This document shows positions 25,176 to 34,141 of a stretch of 64,000 nucleotides of DNA, piece by piece (positions within the stretch are counted from its first letter, which is position 1; every line of letters starts with the position of its first letter). Origin of the DNA: Candidatus Nitrospira nitrificans (GTDB lineage Bacteria; Nitrospirota; Nitrospiria; Nitrospirales; Nitrospiraceae); contig NZ_CZPZ01000001.1 of NCBI RefSeq assembly GCF_001458775.1, positions 1 to 64,000 of the forward strand. Reading direction: 5' to 3'. The notes under the pieces were generated by a model that worked only from the letters and a program-made list of their open reading frames with translations, did not search any database and was not told the origin of the DNA. The translations under genes and the position numbers were made by a program.

Positions 25176-25385
25176 AATAACCATCCCGACCGCGACTGGC
25201 TCATGCTGTACGCGTCGCCGGAGTTTGCCCAAGTCCAGCGGTGGATGCGCAAGAAAGTCGATCAGTGGGCCAAGACCGCCGGCGAGGAAGAACTGCGGCG
25301 CATGGAAGACTCCTTCATCATCAGTTCACGCTATGAGTGGATGTTCTGGGATATGACCTGGAACGAAGAGCAGTGGCCGGTATAG
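25176..25385 (+). pseudogene. Duplicate of the tenA 3' end (TenA C-terminal fragment)
   Basis: This 210-bp block aligns without gaps to 24051-24260 with five substitutions. It encodes the last 69 residues of TenA including the Glu motif and stop codon. An ORF reading into it opens at 25140 but lacks the rest of the enzyme. The copy ends 3 bp before the SemiSWEET start, the spacing expected of the original tenA-SemiSWEET junction. Together with the tenA gene it brackets the toxin-like/DUF2283/DUF5647 cassette as a direct repeat. Confidence 0.93.
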
Positions 25386-25388
25386 GCA

Positions 25389-25643
25389 ATGGACGGAGCC
25401 ATCATCCTGGGGATAACGGCCGGAACCTTGACCACGGTTGCCTTTATTCCACAACTCGCGAAGGCCTTGAAATCCAAGTCAACCGGCGATCTATCCTGGG
25501 GGATGGTGCTGACGTTCACGATCGGCGTGCTGTTGTGGCTGATCTATGGAATCTGGATCGATTCGCTACCCGTAATTCTGGCCAATGCAGTAACCTTTTT
25601 TCTCCAGCTTGGCATCATCTCTGTCAAAATCAAATACGGGTAG
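25389..25643 (+). CDS. SemiSWEET-type sugar transporter (PQ-loop)
   Basis: An 84-residue protein with three membrane helices: residues 5-25 (IILGITAGTLTTVAFIPQLAKAL with the PQ motif), 38-57 (WGMVLTFTIGVLLWLIYGIW) and 62-80 (LPVILANAVTFFLQLGIISV). SemiSWEETs are half-size sugar facilitators that work as dimers; length and the PQ residues fit. It directly follows the duplicated tenA end with 3 bp between stop and ATG, so it was probably coupled to tenA. The transported sugar cannot be inferred. Confidence 0.88.
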   Translation: MDGAIILGITAGTLTTVAFIPQLAKALKSKSTGDLSWGMVLTFTIGVLLWLIYGIWIDSLPVILANAVTFFLQLGIISVKIKYG

Positions 25644-25781
25644 CGCGGCCGAGCTTCAAAGGCGGCCGATGGTCGTCCTGCCAGACAACGAGCGTTAGAG
25701 ATGTTACCAGACTGTCAGCATCTCGGAAGCCGTAAGGTCACTCACCAACTGTAATACAACAAGCCCTAATTATACGGAACA

Positions 25782-25850
25782 ATGCTCGCTACGCCTTCGC
25801 CAATGCCAACGCCATGGCGCCGATCGGCTGAGGCGCTCGCGCCGCCTGAC
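25782..25850 (-). repeat. Copy of the tex 3' end on the far side of vapBC
   Basis: Matches 26591-26668, the last codons and stop of tex plus following bases, with a 12-bp deletion and a few substitutions. On the minus strand it still reads [17 protein letters not shown] then TAG. It lies 18 bp beyond the vapC stop, so vapBC is bracketed by direct copies of the tex end, as the tenA cassette is by tenA ends. Confidence 0.85.
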
Positions 25851-25868
25851 TTGATGCCCATATCGATG

Positions 25869-26264
25869 TTACAACCGGCGAAAGGTGGCAAGCTTTGCAG
25901 TTCCCTGATCCAATGTAATCGTGGTCTCGCAGCCCGCCTTACGATTCTTGATGCCGATCAGGCAATCCGCAAAATCGGCCTGTGACGAGCGGTAGTCGGC
26001 GATCGCAGCCCACACCGACGGCTTGTCTTCGATGATGAACTGCTTGGTGGTGAGGAGTCGATCCAATACATCGATAAGAGCAGCTTTGGGAAATCCGTAA
26101 CTGTAGCTGAGCACCCAGACACACTCGCAGAGAACGATGTGATTGAGAAACAGGGATTCGTCCTGATCCTTTGCAGCCGCAAAGCACCGCTGCACCCGGC
26201 GAGTTTGCTCTGGGTCGTCCTGCGTGAGAAACCGTACGAGAACATTCGTATCAATCGCGATCAT
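25869..26264 (-). CDS. vapC: VapC-type PIN-domain toxin ribonuclease
   Basis: A 131-residue PIN-domain protein: the first acid in MIAIDTNVLVRFLTQDD (Asp 5), the middle Glu in VLCECVWVLSYSY, and the Asp pair region in SSQADFADCLIGIKNRKAGC followed by TLDQGTAKLATF. The catalytic acids for Mg-dependent RNA cleavage are present. Its ATG overlaps the stop of the AbrB-type antitoxin gene (4 bp), the typical vapBC arrangement. The pair lies between tex and a 69-bp copy of the tex 3' end. Confidence 0.93.
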   Translation of the reverse strand: MIAIDTNVLVRFLTQDDPEQTRRVQRCFAAAKDQDESLFLNHIVLCECVWVLSYSYGFPKAALIDVLDRLLTTKQFIIEDKPSVWAAIADYRSSQADFADCLIGIKNRKAGCETTITLDQGTAKLATFRRL

Positions 26265-26506
26265 CCGGCGTGTCTGGTCGCTCCTTTCAGAATCCCTCGC
26301 TGCATCTCTTCAAGCGAGAGCGCCTTTTTGCCCTTTTGGTGCAAGAGGCCCGCGAGATCCATTACGTCGATGGTGGCGGGGCGCAGGGTCACACGCCCAT
26401 CCGCCTCAATGACAAAATCGAGTTGGTCTCCGGCGTGAAGACCAAGATGGTCTCGGATCGGTTTGGGGATGGTCGTTTGGCCTTTGCTGGTCAGCGTGAC
26501 AATCAT
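26261..26506 (-). CDS. vapB: AbrB/SpoVT-type VapB antitoxin
   Basis: An 81-residue protein starting at MIVTLTSKGQTTIPKPIRDH (ATG complement at 26504-26506) after an AGGA ribosome-binding site; the longer frame to 26758 overlaps tex and is not coding. The N-terminal swapped-hairpin AbrB domain (residues 1-45) binds operator DNA, and the C-terminal tail (KGKKALSLEEMQRGILKGATRHAG) is the usual toxin-neutralising extension. It heads the vapBC operon, coupled to the toxin by 4-bp overlap, and should autoregulate the promoter 30-60 bp upstream. Confidence 0.93.
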   Translation of the reverse strand: MIVTLTSKGQTTIPKPIRDHLGLHAGDQLDFVIEADGRVTLRPATIDVMDLAGLLHQKGKKALSLEEMQRGILKGATRHAG

Positions 26507-26536
26507 AACAATTCCTTTCTTCTTCTGGTAGGTATT

Positions 26537-26565
26537 ACTGTAGCGTAAGGAATTGTTGTCGTCAA
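26537..26565 (-). promoter_or_regulatory. vapBC promoter
   Basis: On the minus strand TTGACG (26560-26565), 17-bp spacer and TACAGT (26537-26542) give a predicted start about 24 nt before the vapB ATG, leaving room for the visible AGGA ribosome-binding site. Confidence 0.6.
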
Positions 26566-26597
26566 CGCTCGCATTACAATGCGAAGAAAGATGCTGG

Positions 26598-29003
26598 CTA
26601 CGCCTTCTGCCTTGCCTTCGCCAATGCCAACGCCATCGCGCCGATCGGCTGAGGCGCTCGCGCCTGACTAGACACCGACGGCCCATGCCCACGCGAGTCG
26701 CGTGCGGTTTCACTTCGAGATTGTGTCGGCATAGATGAGCAGCTCGCGGCATCTTCAAGCCGCATCGTCAACGCAATCCGCTGACGCTTCAGATCAACGT
26801 CGATGACCTTCACCTTGACGATTTGCCCAGGCTTGACCACCTCGTGTGGATCTTTAATGAACTTATTGGCCAGCGCGGACACATGCACGAGCCCGTCCTG
26901 ATGCACGCCGACGTCGACGAACGCCCCGAACGCCGCCACATTCGTGACGACTCCTTCCAACACCATGCCGGCCTGCAAATCACTCAGCGATTCGACTCCC
27001 TCCCGAAAACTTGCCGTCTTGAATTCAGGACGAGGGTCTCGGCCTGGCTTTTCGAGTTCAGCAAAAATATCCCGCACCGTCGGCAACCCGAATTGTTCAT
27101 CGGTAAAATCAGCCGGCGCCAATCCCTTCAAGACCGCAGGCTGACGCATCACGTCGGTGATCCCGGTTCCGAGTCGTACCAGAATGCGTTCAACCACCGG
27201 ATAAGCCTCCGGGTGAACGGCGGACTGATCCAAGGGATTGTCGCCGTCGGGAATACGCAGGAAGCCTGCCGCCTGCTCGAAGGTTTTTTCACCGAGACGC
27301 GGAACCTTGCGGATCGCCGTCCGGTTTGAGAACGGTCCGTTCGCATTGCGATATTCCACGATATTCCTGGCCAATGTCTTGTTGAGGCCCGATACCCGTT
27401 CCAACAAGGGCACCGAAGCCGTGTTGACGTTCACGCCGACCGCGTTGACGCAATCTTCGACCGTGGCATCAAGCGACCGCGCCAAGGCCCGCTGATCGAC
27501 GTCATGCTGATATTGCCCCACTCCGATCGCCTTCGGCTCGATCTTCACCAGTTCGGCCAACGGATCCTGCACTCGCCTGGCGATGGACACCGCCCCGCGT
27601 AAACTGACATCCAACTCGGGAAACTCGGCCGCGGCAAAGGCCGACGCCGAATAGACCGACGCCCCTGCCTCGCTCACCACAAGTTTCGCCACATGCTGGT
27701 CAGGTCGTTGCGCGGCGACCGCCTTGATCGCCTCGCCGGCTAACTTATCCGTCTCCCGACTGGCCGTCCCATTCCCAATGGACAGCAATTCCACGCCATG
27801 TTGAACGATCAGACGAACGAGCGTCTGTAACGACCCCTGCCGATCATTACGAGGCTGATGCGGGTAGATCGTCTCCGTCGCCAATAATTTCCCCGTGGCA
27901 TCGACCACCGCCACTTTGCATCCGGTGCGAATGCCGGGATCCAGGCCGAGGATGACCTTGGGCCCGGCCGGCGACGCCAATAACAACTCATGCAAGTTCC
28001 TGGCAAAAATTTTGATCGCCTCGGCCTCGGCGGCTTCGCGCAACTGCACCAAGAGTTCGGTGCTGATCTGGAGATGCATCTTGACGCGCCACGTCCATTC
28101 GCACACGCCGGCCAGCCATTTGTCCGCGGGTCGCCCGCGATCTTCGATGCCCGCGTGAGCCGCGATCGTTGCCACGCAGGGATGGGGAACGACCTTGTCC
28201 AGAGCCTCCCCTAAACCCAATTCGAGTTTCAAGACTCCCAGCGTACGACCTCGGAATAACGCAAGGGCCCGATGCGAGGGAATGGTCTTGATCGACTCCG
28301 CATAGGCATAGTAGTCACGAAACTTCTCCTCTTCCGCCGTTTCATTGTCTTTGACCACCGTCGAAGTCAGGACACCTTGGTCCCACAACCGCGTCCGCAA
28401 CATAGCTAATAGGTCGGCCGTTTCGGCAAACCGCTCCATCAGAATGTCCCGTGCCCCTTCCAACGCAGCCTTGGCATCAGGCACATTGATCGCCTCCACT
28501 CCTTCGGCAGCCGGCACGGCGCGAATGTACTTGAGCGCTTCTTGTTCGGGATCCAGCTTCGGATCAGCCACGAGGCTATCGGCCAACGGTTCCAGCCCGG
28601 CTTCGCGGGCGATCTGCGCGCGCGTGCGGCGTTTCGGTTTGAACGGGAGGTACAGATCTTCGACGGCCTGCTTGGTGGCGGCGGCCTCGATGCTCGCCCG
28701 CAACGCATCCGTGAGCTTCCCCTGTTCTTCAATCGAAACTAATACGGCAGTGCGGCGCTCTTCCAATTCGCGCAGATAGAACAACCGTTCCTCCAGCGTG
28801 CGCAGGTGGGTGTCGTCCAGGTTGCCGGTCGCCTCTTTCCGATAACGCGCGATGAAGGGCACCGTCGCCCCGCCGTCGAGCAGCGCCACGGCAGCGGCAA
28901 CCTGGGCGGCTCCGACCTTGAGCTCCTTGGCGATGATCGGAATGATTTTCACCCGCGCCGCGTCTGCTGCGCTCTGAGTCGTTTCAGTCGTCATCGGTAT
29001 CAC
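26598..29003 (-). CDS. tex: Tex-family RNA-binding transcription accessory protein
   Basis: An 801-residue Tex protein, the usual size (about 770-800). N-terminal helical region ([45 protein letters not shown]), a YqgF/RNase H-like domain ([22 protein letters not shown]), a helix-hairpin-helix pair ([52 protein letters not shown]) and a C-terminal S1 domain ([31 protein letters not shown]). It binds nucleic acid and associates with transcription. The second ATG (MTTETTQ) is equally possible as start. The C-terminal codons, after the S1 domain, are those duplicated beyond vapBC at 25782-25850. Confidence 0.95.
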   Translation of the reverse strand: MIPMTTETTQSAADAARVKIIPIIAKELKVGAAQVAAAVALLDGGATVPFIARYRKEATGNLDDTHLRTLEERLFYLRELEERRTAVLVSIEEQGKLTDALRASIEAAATKQAVEDLYLPFKPKRRTRAQIAREAGLEPLADSLVADPKLDPEQEALKYIRAVPAAEGVEAINVPDAKAALEGARDILMERFAETADLLAMLRTRLWDQGVLTSTVVKDNETAEEEKFRDYYAYAESIKTIPSHRALALFRGRTLGVLKLELGLGEALDKVVPHPCVATIAAHAGIEDRGRPADKWLAGVCEWTWRVKMHLQISTELLVQLREAAEAEAIKIFARNLHELLLASPAGPKVILGLDPGIRTGCKVAVVDATGKLLATETIYPHQPRNDRQGSLQTLVRLIVQHGVELLSIGNGTASRETDKLAGEAIKAVAAQRPDQHVAKLVVSEAGASVYSASAFAAAEFPELDVSLRGAVSIARRVQDPLAELVKIEPKAIGVGQYQHDVDQRALARSLDATVEDCVNAVGVNVNTASVPLLERVSGLNKTLARNIVEYRNANGPFSNRTAIRKVPRLGEKTFEQAAGFLRIPDGDNPLDQSAVHPEAYPVVERILVRLGTGITDVMRQPAVLKGLAPADFTDEQFGLPTVRDIFAELEKPGRDPRPEFKTASFREGVESLSDLQAGMVLEGVVTNVAAFGAFVDVGVHQDGLVHVSALANKFIKDPHEVVKPGQIVKVKVIDVDLKRQRIALTMRLEDAASCSSMPTQSRSETARDSRGHGPSVSSQARAPQPIGAMALALAKARQKA

Positions 29004-29149
29004 TGACCTATCTTTCCGAACGCGTCAGCGGTCCGCGCTCTCTAAGACTTGGATAAAGGACGGTCACGTTACGAACAGGTTTGTTCGAGTCTAAGAGGAC
29101 ATCGCAGGATAATTCGCGCACACGGTAGCAGGCTGTCGAAAACTATTTT

Positions 29150-29266
29150 GATATTCAAAAAGACCTTGTTCTTAGCCACCCACCCCGGCGCACCCGCTTC
29201 GCCCGCTCAGCCCGCATCGACGAGTCTGCGAGGCGGGAACGACGCTGGAGGACATTTTCAACATCC
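29150..29266. repeat. MITE-like dispersed repeat, copy 1
   Basis: Left end GATATTCAAAAAGACC and right end GGACATTTTCAACATCC are imperfect inverted repeats, the boundary pattern shared with copies at 38393, 53011, about 54953 and 56009. The inner part shares GACGAGTCTGCGAGGCG with copy 4 (near 55040). It lies between tex and the NlpC/P60 gene. Confidence 0.7.
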
Positions 29267-29268
29267 GT

Positions 29269-29979
29269 TTAATGAGCGAGGGTTCCAAACGCAGCAAACA
29301 GTCGGCCCGCAAGGTAGTAGGTCCCAGGGGCGTCCCCCGCGTGCCTGCGTCGGAGGAAATCGTTCAGGACTCGCCCATCCGAAGCTTTGTGTGTGTCCGG
29401 ATGCTTCAGGTTCATGCGATACCGTTCAATCCCCGCTGAAACCGAACTGACGAACACCACGGTCCCATCGAGGTCCACCTTTTCGACGACACCGACATGC
29501 GTGAGCGGGTCGTTCGGCAATCCATCTCGGTTGAAATCCCACGTGTTGTGGAAAAAGACCAGATCTCCGGGATGGACAGTGGGGCCATAGTGAATCCGCC
29601 CATGTTCTACGACATGGGTAAAGATGCGCCCGACACCGTTGCCGCCGTCGAGCTCGCCCAGCCCACCATACAAGTCCACACGCTGCGAGGCGTAGACACC
29701 CCGAACGAAGCCGGAACAATCTGGAGTAAAGTTCCGTCCGCCCACCTGAATACGGGACTGCCCGACAAATCTCACCGCTGTCCTCGCCAGCGCCGCCTGC
29801 CGTGGAATACCCTTCTCCATGGCACAGCAGTGGGTTCCACGCGCGCCCATCAGAGGAATCACGCTCCTCTCATCCTGTAGCGAGTGACGCCCCGTCGCGG
29901 CACATCCACCGAACGTGCCTGCGACCAGCAAGGCCACGAGACCAACCCCGACATGCTGTCTGTACTCTGCTCCCCTCAT
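29269..29979 (-). CDS. NlpC/P60-family lipoprotein (putative peptidoglycan hydrolase)
   Basis: A 236-residue protein with a lipoprotein signal (hydrophobic 10-22, lipobox FGGC, Cys 26). The NlpC/P60-like domain covers about 60-190: the nucleophile Cys in NFTPDCSGFVRGVYA, VHPGDLVFFHNTWDFNRDG, and the His in LTHVGVVEKV. Proteins of this fold cleave peptidoglycan peptides at the cell envelope. The insertion NRDGLPNDP in the loop before the His looks like a calcium-binding-type turn and is not standard. Its promoter ends 8 nt before the ATG, so translation is probably leaderless. Confidence 0.85.
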   Translation of the reverse strand: MRGAEYRQHVGVGLVALLVAGTFGGCAATGRHSLQDERSVIPLMGARGTHCCAMEKGIPRQAALARTAVRFVGQSRIQVGGRNFTPDCSGFVRGVYASQRVDLYGGLGELDGGNGVGRIFTHVVEHGRIHYGPTVHPGDLVFFHNTWDFNRDGLPNDPLTHVGVVEKVDLDGTVVFVSSVSAGIERYRMNLKHPDTHKASDGRVLNDFLRRRHAGDAPGTYYLAGRLFAAFGTLAH

Positions 29980-29987
29980 GATGCTTC

Positions 29988-30015
29988 AGTATACAGACCA
30001 GCCGCTGTAAGACAA
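29988..30015 (-). promoter_or_regulatory. Promoter of the NlpC/P60 gene (leaderless)
   Basis: On the minus strand TTGTCT (30010-30015), 16-bp spacer and TATACT (29988-29993) end 8 nt before the ATG at 29979. It lies just beyond the 3' end of fumC. Confidence 0.5.
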
Positions 30016-30033
30016 TACCTGCGCGCGGTTCGG

Positions 30034-31470
30034 TTATCCTCCCGCGCTCCCTACCGGTCCGCCCGGTTCGGTCATACGCCAGGGATCAAGGAGTTGGGCG
30101 AGACGTTTATCCGGTAATACCTTTTGGTCTTTCGCCACCTGCCTGACCGTCTTGCCGGACTTATAGGCGTCCTTCGCCAGTTTGGCCGCGGCTTCGTAGC
30201 CGATCTCCGGCGCCAAGGCCGTACACATCGCCAAGCTTTCCTCGATAAGGCTCTTGCACCGCTCTTCGTTCGCCTTGATCCCTTCAATACACTTGGCCGA
30301 GAAGTTATCGGAGGCTGTAGCCAACAGCTCGATGGACTGAAGAAGATTATAGGCCATCACCGGCATCATGACGATCAGCTCGAAATTCGCCGCCTGCCCG
30401 CCGACAGTCACCGTCACATCGTTCCCGATCACTTGCGCGCAGACCATGGTGACGGACTCGGCAATCACCGGATTGACCTTCCCCGGCATGATCGAAGACC
30501 CGGGCTGCGTCTCGGGCAGATTGATTTCACCGAGCCCGCACCGCGGCCCGGAGCCGAGCCAGCGAATATCATTGGCGATCTTCATGAGACTCACGGCCAG
30601 GGTGCGCAGGCACCCGCTCGCCTCAACCAGGGAGTCCTGTGCCGACTGAGCCTCGAAATGATTCTTGGCTTCTTTAAACGAGCAGCCGGTTTCTTTGGAA
30701 ATGACGGCCATGACTTTTTTTGAAAATTGCGGATGACAGTTCAACCCCGTGCCGACCGCGGTCCCACCCAATGCGACTTCGCTCAAGGCCGCCTGGGCTT
30801 GTGTGACCCGCTGAATACCGAGCTCTATCTGCCTGGCATAGCCGCCGAATTCCTGCCCGAGGCGGACCGGCGTGGCGTCTTGAAGGTGTGTGCGCCCGAT
30901 TTTTACAATCTGATCGAACTCCTTCGCCTTGCGCTTCAACGCCTTATTCAATCGAGTCAGCGCCGGCAGCAACTGCTGCTGCATCATTTCCGACGCGGCG
31001 ATGTGAATGGCCGTGGGAATCACGTCGTTGCTCGATTGGCCGAGATTCACATGGTCGTTGGGATGCACGAGCTTGCTGCCGCGCGCCCCGCCGAGCAGCT
31101 CCGTCGCGCGGTTCGAGATCACCTCGTTCGTGTTCATATTGGTGGACGTGCCGGACCCCGTCTGAAAAATATCCACCGGAAATTCCGCATCCAGTTTGCC
31201 GTCGACCACTTCGGTCGCCGCCAGTTTGATCGCCTCGGCCGGTTGTTTGTCCAACAAGCCAAGGGAGTGATTCACCGTCGCGGCGGCCCGCTTGATCATC
31301 CCCATGGCCCGAATCACTCCCCGTGGCATGCGCAGCGAACTGATCGGGAAATTCTCGATCGCGCGCGCGGTCTGCACTCCGTAGTACGCCTCAACGGGGA
31401 CAGCCAGCTCCCCCATGGTATCCTGCTCAATCCGAGTCGATGCCGACGGCTTGTTCTGATCCTGTTTCAT
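30034..31470 (-). CDS. fumC: Class II fumarate hydratase
   Basis: A 478-residue fumarase of the aspartase/fumarase superfamily. The conserved regions are present: GSGTSTNMNTNEVISNRA, HPNDHVNLGQSSNDVIPTA, KIGRTHLQDATPVRLGQE with the catalytic His-Thr, and the signature GSSIMPGKVNPV with the catalytic Ser loop. It interconverts fumarate and malate in the oxidative or reductive TCA cycle, oxygen-stable and iron-free. It works with the malic enzyme, citrate synthase and pyruvate carboxylase encoded elsewhere in the window. A short C-terminal Gly/Pro tail (TEPGGPVGSAGG) is added to the family core. Confidence 0.95.
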   Translation of the reverse strand: MKQDQNKPSASTRIEQDTMGELAVPVEAYYGVQTARAIENFPISSLRMPRGVIRAMGMIKRAAATVNHSLGLLDKQPAEAIKLAATEVVDGKLDAEFPVDIFQTGSGTSTNMNTNEVISNRATELLGGARGSKLVHPNDHVNLGQSSNDVIPTAIHIAASEMMQQQLLPALTRLNKALKRKAKEFDQIVKIGRTHLQDATPVRLGQEFGGYARQIELGIQRVTQAQAALSEVALGGTAVGTGLNCHPQFSKKVMAVISKETGCSFKEAKNHFEAQSAQDSLVEASGCLRTLAVSLMKIANDIRWLGSGPRCGLGEINLPETQPGSSIMPGKVNPVIAESVTMVCAQVIGNDVTVTVGGQAANFELIVMMPVMAYNLLQSIELLATASDNFSAKCIEGIKANEERCKSLIEESLAMCTALAPEIGYEAAAKLAKDAYKSGKTVRQVAKDQKVLPDKRLAQLLDPWRMTEPGGPVGSAGG

Positions 31471-31515
31471 GCACAGTGCTCCATGTGTAAGAGGTTCCGA
31501 CTGCTTGCGGGCGTC

Positions 31516-31545
31516 ATGATAAACTCAGCCCCCTCACTTTCACAA
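31516..31545 (-). promoter_or_regulatory. fumC promoter
   Basis: On the minus strand TTGTGA (31540-31545), 18-bp spacer and TATCAT (31516-31521), about 45 nt upstream of the fumC ATG. Confidence 0.5.
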
Positions 31546-31717
31546 GAGCAGAACACGATGACTTCTCGTCAATTAGCTAAGGGTCCTCTATCACTGATAC
31601 ACAGAGTCCCGGTTGCAGTAAGGTCCGCGCCGGCGACGGTATCGGCATGTCCTGAAAATACCTCCGACGGAGGGCTCTGGGAATTGGTGAGGCAGGAAGT
31701 TGCCTATCGACAAATGC

Positions 31718-31747
31718 AAAAGCCCGCCTGTGGAAGGCGGGCTTTTA
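31718..31747 (-). terminator. Intrinsic terminator between the small membrane gene and fumC
   Basis: A perfect 9-bp stem (31721-31729 with 31735-31743), 5-nt loop, flanked by A-rich and T-rich runs, so it can work in both directions. It lies about 85 bp after the stop of the minus-strand gene at 31830-32093. Confidence 0.8.
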
Positions 31748-31829
31748 TGAAAACCGGTGAATCCAACGATCCGTTCCAACCGCTCATCCTAGGCAAAAAG
31801 CCCGCGCGTAAGAAACCCCTCTCAGATCA

Positions 31830-32093
31830 TCAGGTGCGAGTGACGTCCCCTTTGACTCCTTTAGACACATTCGTCTCTGGTTGAAATACGTATGCCGGTT
31901 CGCGTTTAGCGATCGTGAACAGCTGCAAGATATCCATCCCTATCCCTGTTAAGACGAGACACCATCCACCGACAATCATCCACCAGGCCGACGAAAATAC
32001 ATCCGAGGGTTGATCGAAGTCGAACACGGCCACGACTCCCCCGAGCGCCAGTATCAGTCCCACTGTCATCAGCGAATAGCTGAGAGTCTTCAT
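31830..32093 (-). CDS. Small two-helix membrane protein of unknown function
   Basis: The ORF extends to 32201, but GAGGAGGCAAAG directly before the ATG at 32093 marks the start of an 87-residue protein (MKTLSYSLMTVGLILALGGV). Two membrane segments are visible, residues 6-24 and about 38-58 (AWWMIVGGWCLVLTGIGMDIL), with a Gln/Lys/Thr-rich C-terminal tail. No family is recognised. A strong terminator follows. Its role is unknown. Confidence 0.7.
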   Translation of the reverse strand: MKTLSYSLMTVGLILALGGVVAVFDFDQPSDVFSSAWWMIVGGWCLVLTGIGMDILQLFTIAKREPAYVFQPETNVSKGVKGDVTRT

Positions 32094-32461
32094 CTTTGCC
32101 TCCTCAAACAGGTTGGATGTTTGAACAGGTTCGACAGTCACGCGGAGGACCGGCCCCCCCTTTCTGTTCGTCCGCGACGGGTATCCGCACCTCCTCTGCA
32201 TACAGTCGTAATCTACGCCGACGAAAGTTATGACGATCCTGTGGAGACTCTACTCGCATTCCTCAAAGACGCAATCCGGCAAGATGTCTCTACCTTGTAG
32301 ATCCGATTGGATCTTCATGGTCGACGTGCTGAATGACCCGGTGGGCTATCGGGGGAAGAGTGTGTCGGGTGGTGTTCGGCTGAAAGACGCGTCCCATTCG
32401 AATCGGTCGCGCAAAAACCCGGCAAGAGTGGAGCACCGATTTTCGCTACGGATGTCGGTGA

Positions 32462-33334
32462 TCATCGGAGACTCCTCAACCGCTCTTCCAGGCGTGCAGC
32501 GATTCCAAATGCCCTGTCCAAATCGAACTCCCGAAAATCTTCAGACCGCAAAACGGGGCGCAGTTGCGGCTCAAGCTGCTGCCGTAGATCGGCCATGCGG
32601 CTTGCTGAAACATCGATCGGATCGTTACCGGGAATTTGCATCTTGTCACGCACCAGCGCTACCAATTCGCCGTCATCGGGTTTCAAGTCCAGGTTCCGGA
32701 CGGCACAATCCAAGTCAAAGAAGTCCCGTAAAGCAGATTCTCGCCGTGACAAGGCGGCTTGAAACTTTTCGGCAAGAGCCTCGGTTCTGGAAATGCAGCG
32801 CACTTTGATGACAGGAACGAGTCGTTCGCGAGACACAGGGTCAAGCAGAACCGTCTTGGCCGCTGCATCGACAGGCGGCAGCCTTAGCGGCTCACGAAGG
32901 CCCACTTCGATCTTAATCGTCTCTTCTCGTCCCCCAAGAGAGGAGGCATACCCGACAACAGCATTGTATTGCATCGAGTTATTGAAACCCGTCAGTGGCT
33001 CGACCACACGCACAAAGGGAAATTGCTCCGGAAGCGCGCCGATGATGTCTTTTAGACTCTTGGCATGCGCGCTCCTCTTTGAGCGAGACGCGTCCACGGG
33101 CATGGGAATCACAAAGTCCAAATCTTCGCTCATGCGGTAGAAATCGGCATACACCTTTGCCAAACAGGTGCCGCCCTTGAATACCAGCTCATCATGCGCC
33201 GCAGTCAAAACTTCCAGCAACAACGTGCAGACATAATCCTTTTCGATCAGCCGCTCAGGAAAACCGGAGCTCTGGCTCGTGAAACTCAACGCTTCACGAA
33301 AGAATTCAATCTGAGTGAAGAGATCCCGCATCAC
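32462..33334 (-). CDS. abiEii: AbiEii-family nucleotidyltransferase toxin
   Basis: A 290-residue protein of the AbiEii/type IV toxin nucleotidyltransferase family. The motifs are present: the active-site segment FKGGTCLAKVYADFYRMSEDLDFVIP with the Gly-Gly-Thr and Asp-x-Asp, KIEVGLREPLRLP with an acidic residue, and the C-terminal KFQAALSRRESALRDFFDLD corresponding to the conserved Lys...Arg-Asp-x-x-Asp. AbiEii toxins transfer nucleotides to cellular targets and block growth during phage infection. The gene follows abiEi by 3 bp, the normal operon order, and is downstream of a well-formed operator. Confidence 0.92.
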   Translation of the reverse strand: MMRDLFTQIEFFREALSFTSQSSGFPERLIEKDYVCTLLLEVLTAAHDELVFKGGTCLAKVYADFYRMSEDLDFVIPMPVDASRSKRSAHAKSLKDIIGALPEQFPFVRVVEPLTGFNNSMQYNAVVGYASSLGGREETIKIEVGLREPLRLPPVDAAAKTVLLDPVSRERLVPVIKVRCISRTEALAEKFQAALSRRESALRDFFDLDCAVRNLDLKPDDGELVALVRDKMQIPGNDPIDVSASRMADLRQQLEPQLRPVLRSEDFREFDLDRAFGIAARLEERLRSLR

Positions 33335-33337
33335 ACA

Positions 33338-34138
33338 TCACATCCGCTCGTTCATCACCACACCCCAGCGTTGATTCACTGGGCCTCGTTTTGGCTTCCT
33401 GGGATTCAACGGGATAGGTCCGCTCGTTCGCCTGATCTCCCGTTCCAGCTTGCGCAATAGCTTTTCCTCGACGCCTTCCCCTTCCAGCAGGGCACCAATT
33501 CTGCGGATCGTACCCTTGTCTCCATAGCGCAGGGTGCTGGCCACCAACTCCCCCGCAGTGATCCGCCGCGTCTTCAACTCCCGACGAATCCACTCATACC
33601 CGCGCGGGATGCCGTTGAAACGCGACCAGTCATATACGACATCCACTAAGGACCGTACGCGCGATGAGTAGATGGCTTCCTCTCCATCCGTTGAAGCAAC
33701 GATTTCCGTGTCACCTAGTCGCCTATCAGTTACCTTGATGAGCGTGAGCTCGACCGCACCGATTTTCCGCTCTCCGGAAATCCGATTATTGTACGCATAC
33801 ACACGAATCGGGACTTGTTCGTCAAAGCCGTACAGATTGAAGGCATTAGGACCGCAGATTTGGTACCGTCCTCCTGCATCCTTCATCAAGGCGTTCAACG
33901 CCTCTGCCTCGCGGGGAGTCCAAGCCATGCCCAATGGCAGACGCGGTGGAATGACGTACAGCCCAGGACGGATTCTGGCGATCAGCTTGGCTCGCGCCAT
34001 ACGGCTGAATAATTCGCGCTCCTGTTTGGCGCTGAGACGCAGTGGTCCACGAAGATCACCAATCCTCAAGGTGCGGGTCTTCCGCATATGCGCAAAGGCG
34101 AGCAGTTGGGATTCGAGCTGTCCAAGCTTGCGTTTCAT
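33338..34138 (-). CDS. abiEi: AbiEi-family antitoxin and transcriptional repressor
   Basis: The frame extends to 34213, but upstream codons lie in the inverted-repeat operator; MKRKLGQLESQLLAFAHMRK at 34138 gives a 266-residue protein. An N-terminal winged helix (residues 5-65, RKTRTLRIGDLRGPLRLSAKQERELFSRMARAKLIARIRPGLYVIP) matches the AbiEi DNA-binding domain; the middle region (RYQICGPNAFNLYGFDEQVPIRVYAYN onward) matches the AbiEi C-terminal antitoxin domain. AbiEi both neutralises AbiEii and represses its own operon by binding inverted repeats. Exactly such a repeat, 16 bp per arm, lies 4 bp upstream. Confidence 0.9.
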   Translation of the reverse strand: MKRKLGQLESQLLAFAHMRKTRTLRIGDLRGPLRLSAKQERELFSRMARAKLIARIRPGLYVIPPRLPLGMAWTPREAEALNALMKDAGGRYQICGPNAFNLYGFDEQVPIRVYAYNNRISGERKIGAVELTLIKVTDRRLGDTEIVASTDGEEAIYSSRVRSLVDVVYDWSRFNGIPRGYEWIRRELKTRRITAGELVASTLRYGDKGTIRRIGALLEGEGVEEKLLRKLEREIRRTSGPIPLNPRKPKRGPVNQRWGVVMNERM

Positions 34139-34141
34139 GAC

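Noticed and set aside
32202-32461. Possible gene fragment reading VVIYADESYDDPVETLLAFLKDAIRQ
   Set aside because: No start or known family; it may be a remnant but evidence is too weak to call.
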